Below are positions 11,232-21,306 of a DNA stretch of 64,000 bases, in pieces. This DNA comes from Tigriopus japonicus (Eukaryota > Arthropoda > Copepoda > Harpacticoida > Harpacticidae), in NCBI GenBank assembly GCA_010645155.1, contig JAAGOF010000250.1, forward strand, positions 1,036,756 through 1,100,755. The letters are read 5' to 3'. The notes beneath the pieces were generated by a model, which worked only from the letters and a program-made list of their open reading frames with translations, had not been told where the DNA came from and did no database searches. Made by a program: the position numbers and the translations under genes. The first letter of the stretch is position 1; each line of letters begins with the position of its first letter.

Positions 11232-12395
11232 ATTGTCAATTTGATTTACAGAAAGATTTTGAAGGATATCAAATATTTTCAATAATATGGGAGGGAATTT
11301 TGAATAAAGGGTATTTCAACAGGTTTTTCCATTTTTGAATTCTGCATCATGCTTCTATTTGGTGCAAATTCAACACAAGTTGCAATGGGCTTTATCTACA
11401 AAGTTGAAACTAAATCTTTAATACTCTTTGATATTTACTTGTTTGGATTATTGTCTGGATATGTTTGGTTGTAATGGATCAGCAATTTTCTATTGCTGCT
11501 TATTCCTTGGAGTGTTGCATATTTTTTTTTTTTGATTACTTCTTCATCCATTAGATATTGTGCTTGCCTAAATTAATACCATTTGGTGCAAATTAATAGC
11601 TGAATCAATTTCATGGATTCATTCTTTGTTTTCTGTGGTGGAAAGCAACAAAATCATTGAATTATCAACATTTGGTTATTTACTTAAAACATCAATGAAG
11701 AACATTCTCACTTATTTCTGTCTGAAATTTTATTGAAAGCTCTTGTTTAATCTCAGTAAACCATCCATCTTTAGCTCATTTGTTTTGCCTGCACCAAAGC
11801 ACGCTACAAGGATGCTTCCATTATTGACTCCAAGTGTATTTTAAACCTATTAGAGCATTACTAACAAAATTTTGGGTAAATATCTATTATGAAGAATCCA
11901 ACATTCATTTGGCGTCATTTTAGAAGCCTAAACACGTAAAGAAGACTCAAAAAAAAAATAGGATGGAAGTCAATTGGTGAAGTATGTTTCAAACTTGTAT
12001 CTTGAAACACAAAACATGTGACCTATTATCTTTAGGAATTATCCCAATTATTAAGTCCCTTTGCTTCCTTTAATTATTATGTAAACTATCTGGAAGTAAG
12101 GCTGACTGCAATCCTACCCTCATGTTTGACAAGTCGCCTCAGTTTTGTTCCAAAACTGCGATAAATGTGCCTTAAATTGTTAATTACTCAATATTTTGAC
12201 AACAATTCTTGCAAATGATTCTTTCACAGCATGTTTCTGTCTCTTGGACGTTAAAGTTTGTGCTCATTTGTGTGATAGGCTATCTGCAAGCTTTCGTAGC
12301 CAAGTTTGAATCAAAGTACTCACTCATTTTACTACTATGGAGATAAGGAAGTTGGCCCCAGCGGAAAGAAAAAAAAGTTGCCACAAACCTGGGCC

Positions 12396-13139
12396 AGAGT
12401 AATCCATTCAAAAACAAATGCTTGCATAACTTTTCCATCAGCAATAAAGGTTCTTTATTTATGTCACCAAAACCCAAGGCAGGGGTAGTGTTATTTTTTC
12501 TTAAGGATTAGACACAATTTCGCCTATTTATTTTCCACACCTTAATTGTAAAGTGGAAGGGCCTGAAAATAGCCCAAGGTCTGTTTTGCACTTAAAAAGT
12601 CTTGTGTAATAAATAATCAATTTACCCCTAGCAAACTTCAAAGGGGAGGCAGAGTAAGAGGATTCATTTTAATAAGTCTGAAGAACATTGTTTTGAGAGC
12701 AAAAACGACTCGTCAATGATACTAAAAAGTCCCATTCCTAGTAACTCTCAATGAGGAGAGAAGGTTTGAACAAGCAGCCTAAGCCGCCTAGTTATCACGC
12801 AACTAATGGATCATAAGGTGAATTTTTCCTCCTAAAATAGATTGTAATTCTTAGATACTTATCTAAATACTAGATTCCGTGCAAGTTTTATTCTGATTTG
12901 GCATTGAAGCCACAAGTTAGTTTTTTTCCATATATGCATTGGATTAACCCTATGTAGCACAAAAGTTTAGATGTGTGTTCTATCATCAGTGACTTATTCA
13001 ATGTTTTGGCAGAAAAGTTCCTAGTTGTAGTATTCAAGTCCAAGGGATGATCACCTTGTGACGTCTTTGGTCACTTTCAAGAAAGTGACCACTAGCAATA
13101 TCAAAAATGACCCAAAAACATTACTCAATTAACCTTGAT
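12396..13139. other. No gene seen
   Basis: A short inverted stretch CAAAGTGACC-like (TTGGTCACTTTCAAGAAAGTGACC at about 13070-13093, in pieces GGTCACTTTC / GAAAGTGACC) is the only structure noted. Confidence 0.5.
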
Positions 13140-13447
13140 CAAAATTTCAGCTGATTCCACAAAATAAGCGCCTCTTGCGGTCAGATTCAGACATAGTTGC
13201 CAGCTAGAGAATGGGTTTTAATGCCACCTTTGGCAAAACTGTGGTGAAATAGGTTTTTCCTTAGATCTTTACATTTCTTTGCAATGGTATTATGATATCA
13301 AACTCCAACATTTCGGAGAACTGTTGATGTCAAGAAAATCTCTAACGGTTTGTCAACGAGTGGCATTAAAACACACTCGCTAGCTGGCAACTATGTCTCA
13401 ATCTGACCGCAAGAGGCGCTTATTTTGTGGAATCAGCTGAAATTTTG
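13140..13447. mobile_element. Palindromic fold-back MITE, 308 bp
   Basis: CAAAATTTCAGCTGATTCC, AAGCGCCTCTTGCGGTCAGA, GCCAGCTAG in the left arm are mirrored by the right arm, about 88 bp each. No clear target duplication. A decayed relative of one arm is at about 3160-3240 (TGGTTGCTAGATAGGG, TTTTTGATGCCA). Confidence 0.65.
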
Positions 13448-15575
13448 TGCAGGGTTCATTCCACGTTTGATTCATTAAGTGCACGGTTGTCATTTGGGTA
13501 ATGTTGACAATGCGAGGTCCGGACGAAAGAACAACAAAGTAGCGTTGCCAGATATTTCCAAAACAATAGTTCCGAACTGTAAAATGGGAAATGCCATGGA
13601 AAACACGTCTTCTCCCTTAAAACATTTTTTATTTCAAAACAGAAAGAAAAACATCTTTAGCATTGCCCTAACGAAAATTTTTGATTACGAGATTACCAGA
13701 TTCCCGAAATTTTGTCCGCTCAACACTTGGCGACGGGCGACACGATTTTTTTCCGATTACACTGCCTCCAGTTTTTAATAGATTGGATCTTTGGATGATT
13801 GTAATCAAATAACATATATCGTATGTTTTGTCTGCTCAATTCGTAATAGTTTGTTTCATATCCATTAGATCCGTCTGATCTAGGGCCTCTGGCACGTCTC
13901 AGATCATAATATTTCAGCCGTCAAATGATCATCAAATCCATTCATCAAAATGCCTCAGGAAGGTTACATCAAAGTCTAAAACAAACCCCCTTGGTGGAGA
14001 GGGTACAAATTTTGATTTTCGCTTTTGAGCTTCAAATACAATTTCTGGAACAGAACATTTTTAAGTTCAATTGCCTGACCTTTCTCGCTCTTAAGTTTAT
14101 AGTACTTCAAAACACACGTCATTTTTGATGTCGTCAAAATATTTGAAGAAACCATTGGTACATGCCACTAAACCACTCGTATGTACAGGGAGCGCCACTT
14201 AAAATCCGACAAAGGTTTGATAAAGGACAGCAATGCCCCCCAAATCCAGCTCATAGGCCAATTACTTATTATTTTGAGGGAATTGGGGACTCTAACTGTT
14301 TCACCAAGAAAAAAGGCAACCAAGAAAGACGCTCGTAAAAAGATCTTGACATAGTTCAAGCAAGGCTTGTCTTTGAGGAGCATAGATTCATAGCTTCTTG
14401 AAGCAAAATTAACCCGATCTCAATCCAAGAACTTTTCTATTTAAGCCATTCTGAAGAAGACGGTAGGGAGTAAAGGTTCAAAAAATGTGGGTTCCTAGGT
14501 TACACGGACTAAAATTCCAGCAGAGCAGGTGCGGATCATTTGCTCATGTGCAGAGAGGTGATTCAAGACCGTGCGTGGTTAAAAGCAAGGGCCTCAATGT
14601 CGAATAACTTAGTAATAGATCTCTTAAATATTGTTGTAATCAACAACATTTGTAGCAAAAGCTTTTTTATTCGACAGCTCAGTTCCCTTTAATTAGCTAT
14701 TCTTCATGTCCGATTTTAAGTGGTGCACCCTGTATTGGTGGGTGTTGAAAAATAGACAGTCCAAGTGACTCAAGACAAATCCGTGCTCGAGAGGAACGTA
14801 AACGTTCATCATGACCGGTCAAACCGCGCGCGATCTTCTCAATTGAGTGCAAGAAACTTATTCGTTTAAGCAATGAAAGTGTTTAAGGTACGTAGTGATG
14901 GAACAAAAGGACCTTTAACTGAAACCGAAGGTTTCGGCTCCAAGAGGGCTTAACCGAAACCGAAAGCATCACACTACAAAAATACATACAGGGTAGTCCA
15001 TAATTAACGTCCCTTAGATTTTAGCAGGAAATTAGGACAAAACAAGATGTCAAAGCAACTTTTTGGTAAAAAATAACCAAAAACTGTCAAGAATTGCAAT
15101 TTAAACTTAAACTTGTGTGAATGAGAAAGTAATTGTCGCAATTGCCAACCTCAAATCATCGTTTTGTCTAACTTTATCGCTCTTCAGAAACACATGTCTT
15201 ATAAACGTTTTTCCCGCCAAAATAAGTGCAGCAAAATCTGACAGAAAGTCTAACTCTTTCAAGAGCTTCAATGGGGCCTAGAGTAAAAAGTATTTAAAAA
15301 ACGTGTTCTAATGATCAATTAACTATGTTTCATGATTTCAACAACTCATTTATTTCAACAACTCATTTATTTCAATCAATCGATTAATGAAATCATAACG
15401 TCAGAGTTAGAAATATGATAAAATTCCATTAGGCTCAATGATTTGATGCCTCTTTTATGCGAACTGATTGTTCACTTTTACCTTGAATATGCTTCACCCA
15501 TTTGAACTCCAATAAGTTTGATGGGTTTCTCCATTTCAGGCAAAATTACAACAGGTTAAATTTTCGGAATTGTTA
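13448..15575. other. No gene outside the 14.2 kb MITE
   Basis: Short frames; nothing recognised. Confidence 0.5.
14186..14732. mobile_element. Mariner-type MITE, TIR CAGGGTGCACCACTTAAAA
   Basis: The left end CAGGGAGCGCCACTTAAAAT and right-end complement CAGGGTGCACCACTTAAAAT, each followed by TCGGACA or a close form, are flanked by TA on both sides. 547 bp, no transposase frame. Confidence 0.6.
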
Positions 15576-16267
15576 CTAGGTGGGATGAAAAGTAACCTCA
15601 TTGACCGACAAAATGCAATGCTAGTGCAAAATATGCCTTTAGTGCCTTGTAGTTCATTCATATTTAGGCATTCATTTCAAATTTCAATGGATTATTGCCC
15701 TTCATTTTTTTGACAGCTCATTGATGTTAACGTGTTTGGTATCATGTTGAAAATGAATCTGATGATTTTACGGATGAAAACGTCAAAAAAGTTCATGTAA
15801 TGGGGCTGTCTGACCGGAAAGTGAAGGTGCGTGAGCTGGTAACTAACCTTAAGACTACACTGAACTTTTTGTCATTTTCATCTGTAATTGTTTCGGAGGG
15901 CCTTTGACAACGTCTTTGATCGGTAGTGAAGTTTTGAAGACCACGAAAGTGGCAAAACTAATATATAATGGTACGATCTGACAGAGCATTAATCTCATTA
16001 CATTTGTTAGACTTTTCTTTTGCTTCCTTCGCCATTTTTCTTTGTAAAAAGTAATGTTTTAAGACAAAACGAAAATCACCAGATTCATTTTTGACATGAT
16101 GCCAAGCATGCCAACATCAATAAGTTGTCAAAACAAAATGAAGGTCAGTAATCCATTGAAATTTGAAACATATGCCTAAATATGAACGGACTACAAGGCA
16201 ATATAAGCGATTTTTGGAATAGCATTGCATCTTGGCGGCCAAGGAGGTTATTTTTCACTCCACTTAG
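15576..16267. mobile_element. Mariner-type fold-back element with transposase remnant
   Basis: Ends CTAGGTGGGATGAAAAGTAA and CTAAGTGGAGTGAAAAATAA (complement) are flanked by TA. Arms exceed 150 bp. At 15752-15853 the plus strand encodes DENVKKVHVMGLSDRKVKV then RELVTNLK, which looks like the second DNA-binding helix-turn-helix of mariner transposases. The frame soon ends; no catalytic part was seen. Confidence 0.6.
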
Positions 16268-16322
16268 TAGATCAACCTTAAATTAATAGGGTATTCCGAT
16301 GTGACACTAAAATTTGGGAACC

Positions 16323-16425
16323 CAGAATGGGCCCCCCACGACTCCAATATATAATATTAATTGTACATGTAATATATCCCATGAGACGATGATTCTCGCA
16401 ATAAACATTATTATTATTATTACAA
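16323..16425 (+). mobile_element. SINE family 2 tail ending in (ATT)n
   Basis: CAGAATGGGCCCCCCACG, CCCATGAGACGATG, CTCGCAATAAACATTATT match the tail at 2178-2267; an ATT microsatellite ends it. The tRNA head is missing. Confidence 0.55.
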
Positions 16426-16593
16426 AATTTGACCCAAGTCAAATTTCATGTAAAAGATGTTAGGAGTGGTAAAAAATGCTGATTACTGTTTTCAAACAAT
16501 GCGAAGATTTTGAAGATGTTTGAAATGCAACACCTAGAACAGAAAACAGATTTGAATTCACCCTCAAGCTTTTTATGCCTTTTATTCACTTGT

Positions 16594-17034
16594 TTAAGAT
16601 TGAATCGTTAATAAAAATGGCCAAATGAAAAATCGTAAGCCGTTATTCCTCGCTAATAATGACAGATTTTGAAGCTTAACTCCTTTACTTTTTTGCTTCA
16701 AAACCTTTGGATTTTTTGTTGTGACGTCATAACCCAAGCTGTCAAAAGGATATGCTGCAATATCTTCTTTCTTTCCATTTTGCTTCCGGGCTTTTGAGTG
16801 ACTCTTCTGTTGGTAAAGAAAAATATTTTCAACTGGACAAAATTTCAACAATTTAAGGCGATCCAAACATGAACCAACAACGACAAGATTCATACAATCA
16901 TTTGAGCCTTGTTTTTTGCTATGTACAATCATAACAAAACGACCTACCTGAAGTATTGAGTATACATGGATACATGGATGTCGGATGAAGCAAGTGTTTT
17001 GTAAGCAACGACCCAATAATTTGTATACTTGCAT
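16594..17034 (-). CDS. Unidentified 146-codon frame, possibly an exon
   Basis: This is one of the longest frames in the window outside recognised repeats. The part from about 16945 down follows a CAG that could be an acceptor, and is Lys-rich with moderately complex composition and few low-complexity runs. I recognise no domain, and there is no signal peptide or promoter. It may be an exon of an unknown gene, an old transposon fragment or chance. Confidence 0.2.
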   Translation of the reverse strand: MQVYKLLGRCLQNTCFIRHPCIHVYSILQVGRFVMIVHSKKQGSNDCMNLVVVGSCLDRLKLLKFCPVENIFLYQQKSHSKARKQNGKKEDIAAYPFDSLGYDVTTKNPKVLKQKSKGVKLQNLSLLARNNGLRFFIWPFLLTIQS

Positions 17035-17444
17035 GAAATAAGAAGCTTGAACATAAACTTTTCATGATGGCCAGAAATGACGGGATAGGTTCACATCGCC
17101 TAATATTGTATTTGGAACCGGATTTATACGGTTCTCTCAGATTTCGATTCATATCTGACACCCCAAGTAACTTTTTGATGTTGTAATCGATCATTGATGC
17201 TCAGTAGATTTGCAAATTCTATTCTTTTGGTAGTTTTTTGGGTCTTTTAGAACAAAAAAATTATCCTTTTTTTGGCAAAAAAGTGGCCATTTCGTCGTAT
17301 TTCACATAAAATTCATTCAAATGGCTGCACAATAATTAAGATATTCCAAATATTCATTACTCCACAACTACGCCTTGAATTGAACAATCTTTTATGTACT
17401 TTTGTACATTCTGAGCACATTCTGAGATTTCAAGAGAGCTTGAG

Positions 17445-17565
17445 GGTGGTTATGGTCGAAATCTGGTTTAGCCAACTCTCCACCAAAAGCGTTACGTTGA
17501 ACATTCGCTTGTGGATGCGCGAGAGCGAAGAAAAGCTTAGGGGCGACTATTTTGAACCTATAAAA
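17445..17565 (+). promoter_or_regulatory. Gene B promoter: shared block and TATA box
   Basis: GGTGGTTATGGT plus TCTGGTTTA lies at 17445-17470, closely matching the block upstream of A and H. A TATAAAA in the context CCTATAAAAG is at 17559-17565, 85 bp before the start codon. The same CCTATAAA context precedes C, D, G and H. Confidence 0.7.
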
Positions 17566-17649
17566 GTTGCTCCCACCCCATACAATCTCAAGTCGACATC
17601 AAGCATTGGATACAAGCAAACCTCTTAAACACATTATATATACTTCATT

Positions 17650-18037
17650 ATGAAATACGTAAGAGAACCACACTTTCCAGAGTTTTGTTTCAAACTAACT
17701 ATCTGTTCCATTTTTCCAGGTTTTGGTACTCGCTGCACTTCTGTGCTCTACCTTGGTTTTTGCCCAAGAGGATGATTCTCAAATGGTCGAGACCCCGGAA
17801 TACAACACTGTGGTCCAAGAAAAGATTGTTGAGCTCTATGAGTTCCTCAAGGATGAACTTGAAGGCGAAGACGAAGTTGCTGATCTTGAAGAAAAACCTC
17901 TCCGGAATAAGCGTAGTGCTGAGGCTGGTCCTTTCTTCCTCCGTTGGCTTTTTGGCCGACGCGATTACGATTATGGCTATGATAACCATTATAACCGAGG
18001 ATACCGAAGCCACGGCCGAAAACGCTACTATCACTGA
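17650..18037 (+). CDS. Gene B: secreted, furin-site peptide precursor (108 aa)
   Basis: Exon 1 is 17650-17658 (MKY) and exon 2 is 17720-18037, with a 61-bp intron (GTAAGA...CCAG). The start was chosen because splicing gives a typical signal peptide (MKYVLVLAALLCSTLVFAQ). The pro-region is acidic and carries the family helix KIVELYEFLKDELEGE. R-N-K-R fits furin; it is followed by SA-EA-GP, then FFLRWLF-G-RR and a Tyr/Asp/Asn/Arg-rich tail ending RYYH (40 residues after the furin site). The tail groups it with C and G. Family features suggest processing in the secretory pathway to a cationic aromatic peptide; a defence or neuropeptide role is inference. I know no named homologue. Confidence 0.88.
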
Positions 18038-18109
18038 AAATATTGATGTATCAAGAAATTTTGTTTCAAAAAACGATAGCATGTCAGAAAAAAATCAATA
18101 CATTCTTTA

Positions 18110-18582
18110 GAGTAACACTTTGTCTTTGAATTTCTATCATTGGTAGCTCTCTCATAGTTTCTAGGATTGAAAAAACAATCATAGATTTGCGTTGAGTATA
18201 ATACAACCTTATTACCTATTGTTTTCTATTTTTGTTTCGTGTTGGATTGTCTCTAGCAAAAGTTTTTAAAAAGAGAATGACAAAAACATCTAAGGGACTG
18301 AGGTGGAACTTACAGCAATAAAATGACAATTATCTGGGCATGGGTCGCTTCTAATGAATACTATTTTACCCATATCAACCAAAATAATCGACTGTTTTTT
18401 CCAAATAAGACAAAAAAATAAAAATAAAAAAACAAATTTTTGTATTGAGATTTTTTTTATAGATTTCATTGCTTTGATGCTTTGATTTTTGTTTCGACTC
18501 TGACATTCCTTTATTTCCGTCACAATCTGGGGTTTCTGTCGTTCAATTTGAAGCATGCACCAATCTTTTTAATAAAACCCAG
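18110..18582. other. No gene seen
   Basis: 3' flank of gene B and AT-rich DNA. Confidence 0.5.
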
Positions 18583-19480
18583 TCACAGAGTGGCTGATAA
18601 GTCTGGAACCCCTCATTTTTAATGAATAGCAGTACATCTCCGAGAGTTCTTTGAATTGCCCTCACAAAAATGTTTTGACATCAGGTACTGATAATTGTAA
18701 ACACATTTCGGTCCAACCAATTTTGGTAGTATCGACATTGAATCCGTCAATGGTCCTAGAACCGCATTAGTTGAGCTTGGCAAAGTGGGATAAACAAATT
18801 CAGAGATTTTGAAAACAATTAAAATTTTGTAATGTGACCAGAAAGTTAGTCACAATTACGATAAACTGTGCGTTGATAGTAATGATTGGATTCATGACAA
18901 GTCAAGAAGAGGTTGTTCCATATTAGTCAGGATCTGAAAACTTAGTGCAGCACATAAACAAAGTCCCTGATTTTAAAGCAGGGAAATGTGGGTGCCATCA
19001 AGCCCTGATATCAATCCAATGGACTTCAATTTGTGATCCATGCTTGAGTCTAGAGCAGGAGTAGGCAACCGATGGACCGCGGTTCACATGTGGGCGCAAG
19101 GGTGGTCTTGTCGGGCCTGGGAGCTATTGGAAAAGTCCAAAATAGTGGGCCCGTGAGACATCCACAGTAGTGTAATCGTGGTCCCAAAGCCCTTTGATCA
19201 TTAATTTGTGGGCCCCTGGACCTACCAACGACTGTTTGGGGGGCTTGTGACAACATGTAATCAAATTTGGTGGGGCCTGACCCAAAAGTGATTGCCAACC
19301 TCTGGTTTAGAGTTTCGCAAAGTTTGATAGGAATGTTGGTGGTTTAAAAAAGTACCTTTGAGACAGTTTGGGCTTTGATGTCTGAAAAGATTGTTCATGC
19401 GACGAGTGCGTCATTGGTTACAGGGAAAATGTTCAACTCGGCTCTTCTCTAACGGGTTTGTGTTTGCTGTGGCAAGTTAT
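18583..19480 (+). pseudogene. Decayed Tc1/mariner-type transposase
   Basis: At 18995-19054 the plus strand reads PSSPDINPMDFNL, a stop (TGA, 19034-19036, probably from Trp), then SMLESR: the catalytic-domain motif (S/Y-SPDLNPID..W..LE) of Tc1/mariner transposases. The C-terminal part resumes after a hAT-like insertion at 19056-19304 and carries another stop. The N-terminal part is scrambled. GAGTGGCTGATAAGTCTGGA at 18588 may be the left terminal repeat. Confidence 0.6.
19056..19304. mobile_element. hAT-like MITE inside the transposase remnant
   Basis: Ends CAGGAGTAGGCAACC and CAGAGGTTGGCAATC (complement) resemble the well-known hAT terminus CAGGGGTCGGCAACC. Flanks GTCTAGAG and GTTTAGAG match at 7 of 8. 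It splits the transposase sequence after SMLESR. Confidence 0.7.
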
Positions 19481-19834
19481 CAGCGTAACATAAATATAAA
19501 TGAATGAGCGAAAGTGCAGTTTTCAGACAACTTCTAGACTTTCGAGTCGTAAAATGTCAGTTTCAAGCTTAAAATTGTCTATTGCAAGGAATTTGTTCAT
19601 AAAAGGACAAAATGTTTAAAATTTCCCTATATTTTCCAGGCAATGATTCCCCCGCTCGAAGTTGTTTCGTGCAGAAATATTCCATTGAAACATTTTACCC
19701 TTATCAAAGTAGTTCAGTCAGAAAAAAACTTCCAAAAGTAGTAATGGGAATGTTTCTAGTCGATTAAATGCTTGTATTTTTTCGATGGATTATCACAAAA
19801 ATTTGAATCAGTATTTGAACTTTTGAACTTGAGT

Positions 19835-20227
19835 TTAGTGGTAGTAGCTTCGTCGGCCGTGGCTTCGGTATCCACGGTTGTAATGGTTGTCATAGCCGTA
19901 ATCGTAATCGTAATTCCGTCGGCCAAAGAGCCAACGGAGGAAGAAAGGATCAGCCTCAGCACTTCGCTTGTTCCGGGGAGTCTCGGCCTCTTCATAAACC
20001 TCGCCATCCTCGCCTTCAAGTTCGGTCTTCAAAAACTCGTAGAGCTCGATGATTTTGTCTTGAGATAGGGGAGTATATTTGGATGCCTCCACAATCTGAG
20101 TATCGTCTCCTTGAGGAGCGGCCAAACTCAGGCCAAACAAGGCCACAAAGATCAGGGTGGTCTGAAAAAAATACATTAGTCAAAGGTACCCTGGAGACTT
20201 TGAAGTCAAATTACTCACATATTGCAT
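19835..20227 (-). CDS. Gene C: secreted, furin-site peptide precursor (111 aa)
   Basis: On the minus strand exon 1 is 20227-20219 (MQY) and exon 2 is 20161-19835, with a 57-bp intron (GTGAGT...CAG). The signal peptide ends around LFGLSLAAPQ. The pro-region is acidic with KIIELYEFLKTELEGE, then R-N-K-R, SA-EA-DP, FFLRWLF-G-RR and a Tyr/Asp/Asn/Arg tail ending SYYH. It is a near-identical inverted duplicate of gene G 29 kb away, differing at a handful of residues (for example Asp for Gly before PFF, and TPRNKR for TLRNKR). The similarity continues into promoter and 3' flank, so duplication was of a whole gene unit of about 0.75 kb. Function is unrecognised; secretion and cleavage are predicted from motifs. 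Confidence 0.88.
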
Positions 20228-20310
20228 GGTGCTGTTGTTTGTTGGAAGCAAGAGACTTGTTGATCGCCAAAGGTCTAGGTCGACTTGGGATTCGATCAGG
20301 TTGAAATTCG

Positions 20311-20520
20311 CTTTTATAGGTCTGACTTGCTTCTTTGACGTCAATTCTTCTCCCCGCTCTCTTTGGAGATTGCGCGGAAGAGAGGGAGAAATAAATACAT
20401 TGGTAGACTCTCCAACCACCGTTTGGGCAAAACCACCTTCATGGTTGGAGAGACTGCATCCAGCCACCAGCCACCCCATCACCAATTCCTTCGAAGAATG
20501 ACTCGGTCAATGCATACGTA
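20311..20520 (-). promoter_or_regulatory. Gene C promoter: TATA box, inverted repeat and distal element
   Basis: Reading toward the gene: TACGTATGCATTGACCGA at 20520-20503, an inverted repeat CTCTCCAACCA...TGGTTGGAGAG spanning 20452-20408, and CCTATAAAAG at 20320-20311, about 85 bp before the ATG. The inverted repeat is conserved in gene G (49413-49457). The distal element recurs upstream of G, H (degenerate) and in a gene-less copy near 23.57 kb. Confidence 0.65.
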
Positions 20521-20718
20521 CTATTGTATTCTCGGCATTTCCCCTTGATGACCACGGATACCAATTACGAGTAGTTTAGTTCAGATGTGCAAATTTATTG
20601 TTCCTTGTCAAAAAACAGAATTCGCTCAATTTTGCCCTTAACCGTCCTAATTTGTCAAGTTATGTGTTAAAAAAGAAAATTGATTTGTGTTTTGGTCACA
20701 AATCAATAATAAACTATA

Positions 20719-21306
20719 CGTGGGGTATCCAGACTATAGGAAGACTGGGCCTGTGATTCGTTAAATTGCACCATTTTTGGATTGCTGTCAAAAAAAAAAA
20801 AAAAAAAAAGATTCAACTCTTGTGAGCAGATGTTAATTTACAAATTTTGTTGTCAGATAAACCTGTTCGAAGCTATGATTTAATAAGACAAGATATGTTG
20901 GGTGACCCCTGCACGTTTCAAAAAAAGGACCTCAAGAGCGAGAATTTTGTCAAAATCCAATATTTTGTAATTGAAAGATGTTGCTCATACTCATATTTCT
21001 ATGTTTGGTGAACACTTGTCCACAAAAAATGATAAATTTCGATTTGAGACAACTAAGCTTTGAAAGATACATCATTTTTGTCATGTTGCTCGCTCTTGAC
21101 GCTTATTTTCTATGTATACAGGGGTCAACCAACATACCTTATCTAATTAAATCATAGCTTTGAACAAATTTGTCTTACCAAAAAAATTGTTAAATAACAT
21201 CTACGTATAAGAGATAAATCTTCAAATCGATATTTTTCATTGATCCAAAAATCGTCCATTTAAACGAGTTACAAGCCCAGTCTACCTTTAGTCTGGATAT
21301 CCCTCG
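20719..21306. mobile_element. Mariner-type palindromic MITE, TIR CGAGGGATATCCAGACT
   Basis: Left CGTGGGGTATCCAGACTATA and right-complement CGAGGGATATCCAGACTAAA, both flanked by TA. Inner arms also pair (GCTATGATTTAATAAGACA / TCTAATTAAATCATAGC), so almost the whole 588 bp folds back. An A run lies at about 20791-20808. Confidence 0.65.

Larger units (their letters stand above)
9936..12395. repeat. Large inverted repeat (arms about 0.3-0.4 kb)
   Basis: CTTTCCACTGGGGCCAACTT, TATCACACAAATGAGCAC, TACATGAGGGTAGGATTTC in the left arm (9936-10300) reappear as complements in the right arm (about 12010-12395), with scattered mismatches. The 1.7 kb centre holds a hAT-like element and a short palindrome. 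Arm ends are approximate. Confidence 0.6.

Noticed and set aside
17685..18110. 141-codon frame overlapping gene B in another frame
   Set aside because: It is a shadow of gene B; the gene B frame has signal peptide, splice site and family conservation.
19756..20068. Frames on both strands opposite gene C (and the same around G, H, J)
   Set aside because: They recur only because the gene itself is duplicated; they lack start context, and their changes follow the gene's codons.
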